In this document: piece after piece, positions 45,939 through 57,389 of the stretch | How the letters are laid out: every line of letters begins with the position of its first letter | Position numbering within the stretch: the first letter of the stretch is position 1 | Assembly (NCBI GenBank): GCA_024449915.1 | Contig: JAMZAV010002174.1 | Location: 1-64,000, forward strand | DNA: 64,000 bases | Origin: Sweltsa coloradensis | Taxonomy: Eukaryota > Arthropoda > Insecta > Plecoptera > Chloroperlidae | Reading direction: 5' to 3' | The notes under the pieces: generated by a model | What the model saw: the letters and a program-made list of their open reading frames with translations, nothing else | Told to the model about the DNA's origin: nothing | The model's database searches: none | Made by a program: the position numbers and the translations under genes

Positions 45939-46767
45939 GATCAGGGAAAAATCATTTCACTGCAACATAGATACTTCATCTAGTTGAACCAGAGTCGATA
46001 AAGAAGTTTCCCCTTTGGGGAGGTCCCCTTACTCCCAAGTCAAAACGGAATCTAACGTCCTGCGCGCTGAGAGCGGCTCCAATGTGAAACTAATAAAAGC
46101 ACTGCACGCTAAATACGGTCAGTAGATTATCGATGTGCAGTGACGCTGAAATCAACAAACAACAGACGAAACGTCAAACTTTAATTTTATTTCAATCATA
46201 TTAGCCCTGGGCCCTAGTCTTTTAAAACGATTTACTTTTGATTTATTATTGTACTATAAAGTGTTGCGCAGGCGTCACTGACATTTTCGTGCGAAATAAT
46301 TTGAGATATGCCTTGTTCAAGCCTAACGGACGTAAGTGTAGCCTAGGCCCAAGGCCACAATACAGTTTTCAGACGTAAGTACGCCTTTGGCACTCAAATC
46401 GAAATCTTGAACAATACATATTGTCGGCCTAGGTCCTAAGCTTAGGTCTACTCCATCAGAAATATCCTCATTAATAAAGAGAGTTTGCTTTATGCCAAAA
46501 CATTCGCCAACATTCGATCGTATTTAATATTTTGACGTTTCCGCCATTTGTCGTCATCGACTGTTAACTACTAGTAGAAAAGTGACGTACTTTTATTGAA
46601 GTAGTTCCATCAATCGTCACACAGAGTCGCGCGGAACGTTAGATTCCCAACGCCAAAAACCGACTTTTTATTTAACCCAGGGCGGTATAGGGAGTTGGAG
46701 GACCTCCCCAACGGGGAAACTTCTTTATCGACTCTGAATGAACTAAGATGCAGTGGATTATTTGATC
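45939..46767. mobile_element. Long imperfect foldback element
   Basis: cagagtcgataaagaagttt and ggggaggtcc at 45,969-46,030 are inverted at 46,690-46,740; outer parts (gatca...cactgca) and inner parts (ggaatctaacgt, gcgcg) also pair, giving arms of about 140 bp. The interior has no gene. Confidence 0.72.
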
Positions 46768-47662
46768 GACGCGGGATAAGAAAATACGTAAACAGATGGC
46801 GGACATTTTAAATTTTGCGTCTATGTGTAAAACGAGAAAAGTTGTCATAACTCTCATAAAACAAATCAGAAACCGTCCCGGGCCTAGGCCCAGATGTAGA
46901 AAATTATTTAAAAAAACAGTGTAGGCCTAAAGTTCCATTAGGCTATAGGACTACATTCAATTAATGCTAACATAACACGTTTGACAAGCCCTAGGCCTCT
47001 CCTAGGCAACCCTAGACCTGCACGACCTTGTTCAGACACACATCCCGCACAAATAACTAGTTTTGATTACTAAAAGCCTAATGCAGATAGACAATAGTAT
47101 GATAGTCCACCAACTTGAATAATTGCTTTGTTCGGAAATTGGAATAACTGAGAGATTTGCGGAAGAAAAACTGTTTTTCTTCAATAATACCGAGAAATCG
47201 CCATCTTGTGGTTTTGGTTTTAGACCGCTTGTTAACACAAAGGCTGCTAAATTTAAAGGTACAATACATTTAGATGGCGGTTGGTTTTTCCCTGATCATG
47301 ATGGCTCCAACATCCACGCTCCCCACGGCCCTACCTAGCGCCTAGCTTATATTACGTCATTGGGCCAGCCACTCCCCCCTAACCAAGGGTCACCAAAAAC
47401 TTTCTGTATCATCCTTGTTGCAGGACAATGTCAACACAAAACCGCAAGTCAATCGGGTTTTCGTGTACGGTTTGAATCTCGAGACGTACACACTCAGACG
47501 GACGGACAGAAAAGTGATGATTATATGGGAACTTTTCTCCTTTTACACTGTAAATATCTAAGATTAATGGATTTTTTTCTTTAAATTTTGGTTCGCATTA
47601 TTCGTCCCGAATTTTAATTATGATGCAGGTGCGGGTCATGAAACGCGAGTGTGAGGACATAA
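46768..47662. other. Intergenic stretch
   Basis: No gene recognised. Several TAGGCCTA-like words at 46,880-47,010. Confidence 0.4.
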
Positions 47663-48387
47663 TAGGAAAACGCTTAAGTCCCGCCGCGTTGTTGGATGAG
47701 CGTAATTGGTGCATTGAGCTGCCATGTGTTATGCGAATTTTCTGTTGTTCTGTGGAAAAAATCATTACTAAGTTGAATTCTTTTTAAATTTAATTAAATT
47801 AAAATTAAATTAAATTAAAAATTAACATAATTTTTTAAATTTATTAATCGTAATTGTTAAAAAAAAATATATAAAATCATAAAATTAAGGTTCTGCGAAA
47901 AAATCATTACAATCGGATAAAGCATGTAGGTGTTATAAGTCAAAGAATTGTTTAAAAAAAGAAAAAACCCGTAAAATTTCGATTTTTATGATAAATATTT
48001 TTTCAATTGCGCTCAAATTTCACAAGAATATCTAAATTCATAAAATAAAAGTTCTGTGCAAAAATCATTAAAATCGGATAAAGCATGTAGGTGTTATAAG
48101 TCAATGAAATTTTTTAAAAATCGAAAAAAATCGTAAAATTGCGATTTTCATGAGAAATAATTTTCCGATTGCGCTCAAAAAACGTGGCAGTTCTAAGTTC
48201 AGAGATTTCGAAGGCCTCCATAAAATTTCATCGCAATCGGAGTATCGGTTTAGCCGGAATCGTGCGGACAAACAGACTAAAATACAAAAAGAAAAAAAAA
48301 AAGAAAAAAAAACATTCCGGATTTTTTTCTCCAGTGTAGTGAAATGGAATCTTCGCTTCGCTCGCTACACTCGCTACGCTCATCCAA
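47663..48387 (-). repeat. Repeat family D, copy 3
   Basis: Same ends as 33,505-34,148 (taggaaaacgcttaagtccc; ctcgctacgctcatccaa) but no opposed partner next to it, so the D repeat can occur alone. Confidence 0.8.
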
Positions 48388-48583
48388 AAAATCGATATGA
48401 ATTGGCGATAATACCTTATCAACCATTTTGACAAACATTTTTAATAGCAGGCCTATACTCTTTTGATACATTTTTTTTAAAATTATTTTTCCGCACAAAA
48501 TTAATTTAATGTTTATAATATATTGATATCGAAATATTCGTGTAATATTGACAATTGAATGATTATGTAATAGCTCAGCCCTA
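48388..48583. mobile_element. Degraded hAT-like MITE, second copy
   Basis: Shares ataccttatcaac, attgatatcgaaatattcgt and the end agctcagcccta with 13,160-13,411. Confidence 0.5.
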
Positions 48584-49539
48584 GTAAATAGTAGATCTTT
48601 AGATCCAAGATAAAAACAACACAATTTGGGGTGTAGGTGTAACAAATGTATGGATAAATAAAAAGTTTTGCAAAAAGAGTACGAATGGGGTGTTTGAAAC
48701 CACATCGCTGATTTGGAACGTAATGACGAACAAAAACAATGTTAATTCATACATGATATGCAAGGTTGTGTGTCGCTGTCATCTCTACGTACACTCAGTA
48801 CATTCAAGTGGTATCATCCGATCTGGCATACCACGGGCTCAAGTGGTATAGCGTCGCGACGCCGCAAGGATAGAATGTGTGCGGTCCCGAGACTAATGAG
48901 GCTAACATTACCACGAGAATGTGAGGTCGACACAAGTCATGCGGTATTAGTGAGAAATGACAATTAACCTAGTGCTATATACCTTGGAATTGTTAGGAAG
49001 GTATACCATGCTGTGCTTATAGCACAGATAACAGAGTACACTACGTGGTGTAGGCCCTACTCTATTATCTGTGCTTATATAGTGTGCTTGGAAAATTACT
49101 ATTTAGACTGTCGACTCATCGCAGATGTAAGATTTAGTATATTTACTATTTTAATTATTGTTATTGTTAAATTAATACGTATTATATAATATTTTGTTTA
49201 TAATTTTAGTATTCTTTGTATCCTTACCGATGCAAGTGAAATATGGACTATACGGAGGAAACTGTCACCATTTTCAAATTGTCATTAATTGTGCAAAATA
49301 AATAAATAGGTACAATACATTATTTCAATGATCATTATTTACTTTGAAAATATGGACATGTTTTTATTATTGGTGGCATCCACCAAACAATACGTTTTTT
49401 TTGTACTACTAGACTCTTCGCGGATCTTTAAGATCTTCGCGTTGATGGATGAAATTATTTAGTTTCTCTCCCTACATTCCTACGTTTAAAAAAATTGTTA
49501 GTGGCATTTTTATGAGAAATTGTTCTTTGATTATTCTAA
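48584..49539. other. Intergenic stretch with a short perfect-looking hairpin
   Basis: No gene. A hairpin at 49,022-49,074 pairs gcacagataacagagta with tactctattatctgtgc (one mismatch) over a 19-nt loop. Confidence 0.5.
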
Positions 49540-50403
49540 AAAACGTGGCATGTGTAAGTACAGAGATTTCGAAGGTCCCTTGAAAATTTAATCAAGGTCC
49601 GGGCAAAAAATTGTGCGGTATAGAGAGCTAACAAAACGACAATAGAACATCAACATACATAAAAACACCCGAACAATTTATCAGAGTTCATCCAAATACC
49701 GGTAGCGAAGTTGCGAAAACAATTTGAACAGTCCATTTGTATTTTTGTGTTGTCTTTACGATAATTTTCAATTCTTTCTTCTGGGTGAAAGTGAAAAGAA
49801 CCCAAACAGAGATAAGCTCAAATTTGAATATTATGTATAGGACAGATAGTCGGTCGTGGTCGTGGATGTATGTTTGGAGAGAGCAAGCTTTGTACTTTGT
49901 AGACAGGGGCGCTTACAGTTCGCGTGACGCATAAGAGGATTAGACAGACACTGCAGGGGCTGGGTTTAAAATGTAGTCCTGGCTAAGCTCGTGCTAGGCG
50001 AGGGGGCACATCACATCACTGTCGCCACCGAGAAAAACAAAGTTTAATTAACTAGTGCGCTCTCTGAAAATATTTCACAGAAAAATAGTAAGACTGAGGC
50101 CTATAACAGTTGATGTCGATTGGAGCGCCTCAATATTTTATTATGTTTTCGTTTATTTTTTGGACAACATATATTAATATACGCACTTTTATTGTGGTTA
50201 GAGGCTGTGCTTCGAATGCAAAAGGCCCTGGGTTTGATTCAAGCTTTGGGCGGCTTAGGAATATGTTAATGGTGACTTTGAGCCGTCCTAGCAACGATGC
50301 ACGTAATTAATTTTACGGTTGTTCCGAATGGCCCTTGTTGATTCTGGTGCTGTCTACGGGTAGAATCATGTCCAGCTTGATTGATCGGTGTTTCATACTT
50401 ATA
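49540..50403. other. Repeat fragments: D (49,540-49,690) and A (50,180-50,370)
   Basis: 49,540-49,690 shares cagagatttcgaaggtcc with family D. 50,180-50,370 carries a tRNA-like word (gccctgggtttgattcaagc) and the reverse of family A (gccgtcctagcaacgatg). The rest is unassigned. Confidence 0.55.
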
Positions 50404-51022
50404 CTAGGGAAACGCCAAAGTCGTTGTTAAACGAGTGAGTGAGCCATGTGTATAGTACCCGGTATCATTCCTCATGGGCTAGATCCAGCCTTGGGTATAT
50501 GGGGGAAAGGGATGTTCCCGGGTACTCAACACTTGGCTCGCTCACTCACTCGTTTAACAACGACTTTGGCGTTTCCCTAGCTATTTAAATTGAACATTCA
50601 AAATGCGAATCATGTTCAAAACGTATTAGCGTGAAACATAAACAAATTTCCAAGATAAAACAAAATTAACTAATTTTTATTTCCCGTTTAACACCCTTTA
50701 AAAATTATATGTGGGTATTAAAATATAAAATAGTTCCAACTAACGAGTATCGAACCCCAATCCTCCGTGCGGTAGGCTAAATGCTTACCAAAAGGCCATG
50801 CAGGCCACGTAATTCTCGTCCCGCTAGCTGCTACTAAACAAATGCTAACGATATTTTAAAAATCACATTTTTATTTATTGTGGGATTAAATCACAATGGA
50901 TCTAGCTGATTTTGTTAACAGTTCTCAGTAAACTCGTAACGGATGTCTGTTTAAAATTTCAGCCCATTCTGTTCAGCGGTTCGGCTGATTTTCGACGTAC
51001 AGACAGACAGACAGACAGACAG

Positions 51023-53012
51023 CCCTAGTAGCACACCGTTAAGTGCCATGCATGGGCCATGGACGATTATCTTAACGTCCGCGCATGGGCCATGCCCAAC
51101 ACTCGTAGATGGGCCATGCAACGTTTTGGCCGCGAGTCCAACCAAAACCCATCGATGGTTTTTAAACATGGCACTTGCATGGCTAGCGCCAATTAGCCAT
51201 GCAGGACACAAGGTACTCGTACTTGTCAGTACCATGCGTGAAAGTCGCGCATGGGCCATGTCCTACTCTCGTCCATGGGCCATGCAACGTTTTGGCCGCG
51301 AGTACAACCAAAACCCATGGACGATTTTTAAACATGGCACATGCATGGTTAGCTTAAATTACCCATGCCTACTTTTCTGCACCATGCGTGCTAATCGCGC
51401 AACGCCCATCCACGTTTAGCGCGCAAGGCCCATGCACGTTGATCGCGCATGGGCCATGTCCTACTCTCGTCCATGGGCCATGCAACGTTTTGGCCGCGAG
51501 TACAACCAAAACCCATGGACGATTTTTAAACATGGCACATGCATGGTTAGCTTAAATTACCCATGCCTACTTTTCTGCACCATGCGTGCTAATCGCGCAA
51601 CGCCCATCCACGTTTAGCGCGCAAGGCCCATGCACGTTGATCGCGCATGGGCCATGTCCTACTCTCGTCCATGGGCCATGCAACGTTTTGGCCGCGAGTA
51701 CAACCAAAACCCATGGACGACTTTTAAACATGGCACATGCATGGTAAGCGTAAAATACCCATGCCTACTTTTCATTAAAATGCGTGGTAATCGCGCACGG
51801 GCCATGCCCGACATTCGTCGATGGGCCATGCAACGTTTTGGCCGCGAGTACAATCAATTTTCTTGGATGACTTTTAAACATGGCACTTGCATGGTTAGCG
51901 TGGTACTGCCCATGGAGCTTGCCATGCGTGGCGCAAATGTACGATAATACCCCTGACACCCTTGTCATGTATGGAGCAAATGTACTGAGGTAAAAAAGAC
52001 TCTTATTGATTCTCCTCAGAGAAGAGAGACCAGAGTACTGAAATTTTTTCTAAGTATCAAGACAACAAAATCAAGTGTAGAAGGTGCACGTACGTGCTAA
52101 CTTGGTTTCAAACTTACAGAGATTGCAGTATGAATTCTATGCTTTATATTGTAACAGAAAAATATTAACCCGAAAATTACGCACCGTGTGTATACAAGCT
52201 TAGCTAACAATAATAATTAATGGAGGCAACAAATACATTATTGTAATTATTTAGTGAATATTTTCTCTAATGCAATAGAGATAGCGCCACTATCGATCGA
52301 TAAGCTGTGGCACGTCGTGTATGTGCCACGTGATTGCCATGCTCTATAGCCAAGCTGTGGCACATTGTGTATGTGCCTTGCGATTGCCATGCACTACTAG
52401 CCGGGCTGTGGCACGTCGTGTATGTACCACGTTATTGCCATGCACTACTAGCCGGGCTGTGGCGCGTCGTGTATGTGCCATGTGATTGCCATGCTCTACT
52501 AGCCGGGCTGTGGCGCGTCGTGTATGTGCCATGTGGTTGCCATGCCCTACTAGCCGGGCCGTGGAGCGTCGTGTAAGCGCTATGTGATTGCCATGCTCTA
52601 CTAGCCGGGCTGTGGCGCGTCGTGTATGTGCCATGTGATGCCTTGCTCTACTAGCCGGGCTGTGGCGCGTCGTGTATGTGCCATGTGATTGCCATGCTCT
52701 ACTAGCCGGGCTGTGGCGCGGCGTGTAGGTGCCAGGTGGTTGCCATGCTCTACTAGCCGGGCTGTGGCGCTTCGTTTATGTGCCAGGTGGTTGCCATGGC
52801 CACTGTCCCTGCCGTGTGGTGCATCATGCATGGGCCATGTGTCAACCTTTTACCTAAATCCATTCCGTGGCAACTCGTCAATGGGCCTAGCAATAACCAT
52901 TCCCAACTAGTCATGATCGTGCATGGTTCTTGTATGGCCCTTGCAATTTTGCCATGGCATGGCGCGACGGTCATGGGCCATGGATAAACTAAACTTCCGT
53001 GTGCTACTAGGG
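51023..53012. mobile_element. Non-autonomous element made of CATGGGCCATG words, CCCTAGTAGCACAC TIRs
   Basis: Perfect 14-bp terminal inverted repeats ccctagtagcacac (51,023-51,036) and gtgtgctactaggg (52,999-53,012). The host composite element read without a break in its other two copies gives the empty site and shows AG (or a longer CAGA-ambiguous string) on both sides. Inside are a 198-bp tandem repeat (starts 51,249, 51,447, 51,645) full of gcgcatgggccatg words and a separate 51-bp minisatellite. Open frames across it exist only because repeat lengths are multiples of three. Confidence 0.85.
52298..52800 (+). repeat. 51-bp minisatellite, about 10 units
   Basis: Units of 51 bp (one of 50 bp) around ctactagccgggctgtggcg, seen at 52,349, 52,400, 52,451, 52,502, 52,553, 52,604, 52,654, 52,705 and 52,756. 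Lies inside the CATGGGCCATG element. Confidence 0.92.
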
Positions 53013-53096
53013 AGAATCACAGAATGAGAGCCGTTCGAGTTGAATGGAGACACTCGGTCGCTCCGCTCCCTCGTTTAATAATTATACCAGTCTCTA

Positions 53097-53215
53097 GTTG
53101 GTCATTGTTCGCTCATCGATGGTGTCGGCGCCTACAGGGTTGGCTTGGTCGGCTTTAAATTACTGCCCCCCACTGAAAATCAGTTGTGTCACTGAGTGGG
53201 TATCTAAATTTAAGA
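53097..53215 (-). repeat. Family A fragment, reverse
   Basis: Contains cagggttggcttggtcggct and ccccactgaaaatcag, the reverse of family A words, next to the composite element. Confidence 0.75.
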
Positions 53216-53504
53216 CATTTACTTATTTAATGACAACAAATAATATTATTGTTCACAATTTTCATAGTGTATATTCAATGTTGTATTACAAATTTTGCCA
53301 CCTCAGTTTGAATTAAATGAATTGAATTTTTCATGCCCGGATCAAATACGTCCACCCAAAGAAACAGCGACATCTATGGCCCTCTCATTTGCCTGGCAAT
53401 TCCCCATCGCTTGGCAGACTAGAAGGTAGGAAGGGTCTGTCTGACTTCACACTCGCAGTGAACATCGTCCCCCACTGGCAAAGAGCCCCACTTCTCCAGG
53501 TTGG
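53216..53504. other. Intergenic stretch
   Basis: Nothing recognised; less than 300 bp between repeats. Confidence 0.4.
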
Positions 53505-53690
53505 TATTATTTACTACAATTCAGAAATTAAAAAAGTCACCCGGGATTCGAACCACCGGTCTCCCACATTCCAGGTTATGCATTACCGGTTGGGGCGGAC
53601 TTTTTTAATTTCTGAATTGTAGTAAATAATAACAATTATACCTACGGGAGTGTTTCCCGACCACGGACTAACTAAATCGAGAAATTCTCC
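53505..53690 (-). repeat. Family C SINE with tRNA-like head
   Basis: On the minus strand: ccaaccggtaatgcataacc, then ggtggttcgaatcccgg (B-box), bracketed by inverted words aatttctgaattgtagtaaa and tttactacaattcagaaatt. It ends cctacgggagtgtttcccga. Confidence 0.68.
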
Positions 53691-54400
53691 AGGGTTTGGG
53701 TTTTGGAGACGTCTGTCGTAAGACGGTTAATACATTGTGGTATATCTTTTAATAGTTTTTGGGAGAAAGTTGTCTGTAATTTTATTTGTATAATCAGAGT
53801 TTTTCTGACCGAGTGTTTCAACAGAAACGCTGTAATCATTAATTACCAGCCACAGTTTCTTCACTAATTAAATCTTGTAAAAGCATTAGAATAATGATAA
53901 GAGGACAACAACTTCAGTAAACGTCAGAGAGTCCCCGCGGGGAAGGCGCACACGTGTCCACACGTGCCTCTCCCCCCCCACCCCCCTCCCACTAGTGCAC
54001 GCGTGTCTATTGACTGAGCAGGGCCCGAACTAAGTGACGAGCTGACATTAAACCAACACGCGTGACCTTTATACCTGCGTCGCCTCCTGTTCTGTCGCGT
54101 CAGGATTAGGCGGCGTCGGGATTAGTCGGGGGGGGAGGGGGGGGGGGACTTCCTGGGAGAGCCGGGATAAATGAATGACCGCGTGTGGTGACGCGATTGT
54201 GCGGGAAGAACTGTCCGTCAATCAGGACTGATAGATTGATTGATGGGCTTATCGTATCTCACAGAAGACAGCAGAGATTAGACTCAGGACTCTAATTCGA
54301 GAGATCGTCGTCTCAAATCCAGCCACAGACAGTACTGATCGAAAAGATACTAATGCTTTCATTATTCATAGAAAGAACTTGAACATTCATTTCATATACG
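53691..54400. other. Intergenic stretch with G/C tracts
   Basis: Long G and C runs at 53,970-53,990 and 54,128-54,149. No gene. Confidence 0.45.
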
Positions 54401-54408
54401 GACAGTGT

Positions 54409-54660
54409 TTGCTCGAGCGCTAAGCGCTTGACTCTGATTCGGAAGGTCCCGGGTTCGAATCCCGTCGAGACCGGAAATCCTGCCTGAAGGTTTCTTCCGA
54501 GGTTTTCTTCTGTCGCTAATGCAAATTCAAGGGAATGAGTCCTCGTAAACAGCCCTCGGACATCCCTTCACAATTGTCCTATCCCAAACATACCCTTAAG
54601 TCCTGATGTCCTGAAGAGGGGCATGCATTACACCCGGTTTCTCTCAGTAAAATAATTAAA
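54409..54660 (+). repeat. tRNA-headed SINE
   Basis: Begins with a tRNA-like half (agcgcttgactctgattcgg, cccgggttcgaatcccg) and a body cctgcctgaaggtttcttcc...ttcacaattgtcctatccc...ctgaagaggggcatgc. Reverse copy at 38,260-38,440 and a worn copy at about 975-1,187. Confidence 0.72.
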
Positions 54661-55007
54661 AAGTAAATCATTTAATACTACCTGGACACGCTAACAAGCA
54701 AGGGTTACCAAAATAGGGAGCGAATCTTATTGTTAATACATACTACGCTTGTTTAAAAGTTATATTATTTTTGGTGGAGGTGCCGGGTATTAGGAACTCT
54801 ACATGTAGGTGGGAGGAAACCCTGGACCACTCAGTTGTTTTCTGTACCATCCTTGTTGAAAGACATTGTAAACTCATGTCAATCGGATTCTGTTTGAGAC
54901 GTAAGTCACGTGACCACCGTCTTTGGACGTTACACGCACAGACGGAAAGTGATGCAAATATGAGAATAGGACAATCACCCAGGCGCGTGGGAACTCTTTT
55001 CTGAATG

Positions 55008-55200
55008 GGGGGGGGGGGGGGGGCGTCCGCGGTGGCTCTTACGATTAGGGCGGTGGTCCGAAGCGTATGGTTTTATAACGTGGGTTTAATCCCGCAAAAG
55101 ACATGTTTTTTGGGTAATCGTCCTTCATCGTCATCTTTCACCACTCATCGTCTCAAACAGCCTTAGTGCAATAATATGAGACATTAAACAAAAGGAATCA
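55008..55200 (+). repeat. tRNA-like SINE after a G tract
   Basis: A G18 tract (about 55,006-55,023) is followed by gtccgcggtggctcttacga and gtgggtttaatcccgc, tRNA-like A and B halves, and an AT-rich tail ending catcatcatcat near 55,215. Confidence 0.55.
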
Positions 55201-57389
55201 TTATCATCATCATCATACGAAAGGGGGGGGGGGGGAATGGTGGAAGCATGAGTTGATGAGCTTTTTTTGCAGGTGTATCTTGCCAACTAGACAGTCAGCA
55301 TACCCTAGCCATACTACCATCTTTGCCCTAGCCTATAAACACAACACGAATGCTACTAGTTTTTCAGTTGTAGCCTGTGTTTAACATTTTGAAGTAGGAA
55401 GTCATAGGGAAAAAAGTGAGGGGGGTCACGGGAAGAAGTGGGATGCCTACAATTACAAGGTTCGCCACACCGGGTCCACTATGCTACAGTGGACAAACTT
55501 ACATTTTTAAAAAATGTTTCAGGGTCCTCGCATAAAAATAACACATCTTAATGGGGGAGAAAGGTGACAGCCTTTTTGGTAAAGCGACACTCGTCATATC
55601 CCACAGCTGCGAATACTTCCGTCTATGTAAGAGAAGAGACAGCGAGAAGAACTTGAGAAAGCTGAGTGTCAGGCTTGAAAGCTCGAGGAGCTCGCGAGCT
55701 TTGCATTCCAGACACCACTCATAACGCCACGAAGAACTTTTCAGTTGTGGATAGGTCAAGTGCGTACTAGTAGGCCTTCTCACGGGTATGGATTTTATCA
55801 GGGTTCTATACCACTCCACTCCGCTAACAACCTTAGGGCACGAAGGGTGGATAAATGATAATACTGCAGATATACAGGCGAGCACTTATACGTAGACGAT
55901 ATAGCAAGAAACTCAAGTTCGCCTTTCGTAACCCTTTCATCCCCGAACCCATTTTTAAATTGTTTATTTTTACTTATTCATGAAACAATCGTGCCCAATA
56001 AGAAATTTTGTTTGAATCATTTTTCGTTTGTTGAGTATTTTTAGATTATTTTGAAAAATTTTGTATTTTGAATATGTACCGTTATTTTCAACGTTTTATA
56101 TATTTTTATGTTATTTTCAAAAGTCCACTATTTTCATTTTTTTTTCACCAAAAGAGTTAAAAAAATATGTATAAGGCGTAAATATTATCCTATGTGAACG
56201 TGCGATAGCTCTATGTGCTCAGGAGCAGTGGGACTCAAACGTCCCGTCAGGCTTATAGAGCTCCTCAATAAAACTGAGGGACTTGGAAGTCCCGTTAGAG
56301 AAAGGGAAATCGAGGACCAGTAAAGAATAGTCCAAGTAGGGGAAATTTTCTCGCGTTTCCCCCCCCCCCTCATTTCCACTTAACAACGGTGAATAATCAC
56401 GATTAAAAGAAGGCCTGGGCTCAGGTAATTTCACAAAGGATCGACAATAAAAATTATCTCTCGATCAATAAATTACACGTGACAGTTCTGAATAGGGCAT
56501 TTCAGTTGGGAGTCCTTATCCGAGATTATAGTTGCACTTTGACAAAATTTATTTAATTTAATAGCGTTGTTTTACTTGTGTTAGTGAATATTATGATGGG
56601 CAATATTACAATACCCGCACATTATACGGGCGAGAGCGGTCAGTCTGGGCTAGGCTCTGTGGTAGGGGTAGGAGTTCGTCTTTACCTGGGACTAATCTCT
56701 TCTTGTCCTCTACTGTAGTCACATATTACCTCACTGTCCAGTTATTTAGACCGGGAGTGGGAGCCATTAGTAAATTTGACCAGTTTGGAATAATACACAA
56801 ATCACTATATCTTTTAGTTCTCATTCTATTTCCAAGAATTCGTAAAAATTAACGTATTTATTGGTTTTAGTCGAATGTAAGTAGGCCTATTGTAAATACT
56901 TGTTAAAATTTAGTGTTATATTAAATTAATTCATATTATTGTTATAAAGTTGTCAACCTTAGGTCTCGTCCAAAGTTAGAAATTTGAGAACACATTTTCT
57001 TGGATAACATTTGTAGATCTTGCAAAACGCGTCATTGTGGTAAAAGTAGCGATACAAAAAATAACAAATACGAGAAATGGAAAACAAGAATGGTCTCGAT
57101 GTAAATCACAGTGAACACTACATGACATATTAATCTGCCTACGAGATGTAAATGAGCATTTAAAAGGCTAGAAGCTATTACAGAGAATAGATGTGTTTCC
57201 AGTTGGCAAGTCCGCAGATATGTGGGTGGCGTATAGACACGCAGATGACAAGTACCACGGTCGCTGAACTAACTACATCACGGGTAAATATAATATGTCC
57301 GCGCCCATCCAAGCAGGGAAGATGACGTGAGTGTGACACTGAAGGTGATTCATAACTCAATGATGCTATTACTTGGTTCTACAGTGGCG
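55201..57389. other. Intergenic stretch
   Basis: No gene. G tract at 55,226-55,237 and C tract at 56,361-56,370. A short element near 56,210-56,440 contains inverted gggactcaaacgtcccgt and gggacttggaagtcccgt words. The rest is AT-rich. Confidence 0.4.

Larger units (their letters stand above)
50404..53079 (-). mobile_element. SINE/foldback composite, copy 2, split by a later insertion
   Basis: The reverse copy of the element at 38,931-39,601. The foldback end is at 50,404-50,580 and the tRNA-like part at about 50,745-50,815. At its (CAGA)n tract it is split by the element at 51,023-53,012, and the remaining start (gaatcacagaatgagagcc to cgctccctcgttta) is at 53,013-53,079. Confidence 0.82.

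Noticed and set aside
51048..51947. Open frames with MHVDRAWAMSYSRPWAMQ repeats
   Set aside because: Translation of the 198-bp CATGGGCCATG tandem repeat; frames open on both strands, no start context or splice signals.
52334..52634. Long repeated peptides (HALLAGLWRVVYVP and HMAHTRRATARLV types)
   Set aside because: They come from a 51-bp minisatellite; a unit length divisible by three keeps all frames open on both strands.
54409..54480. tRNA gene
   Set aside because: B-box and T-arm are fair but the acceptor/D-arm half does not pair, and a SINE body follows.
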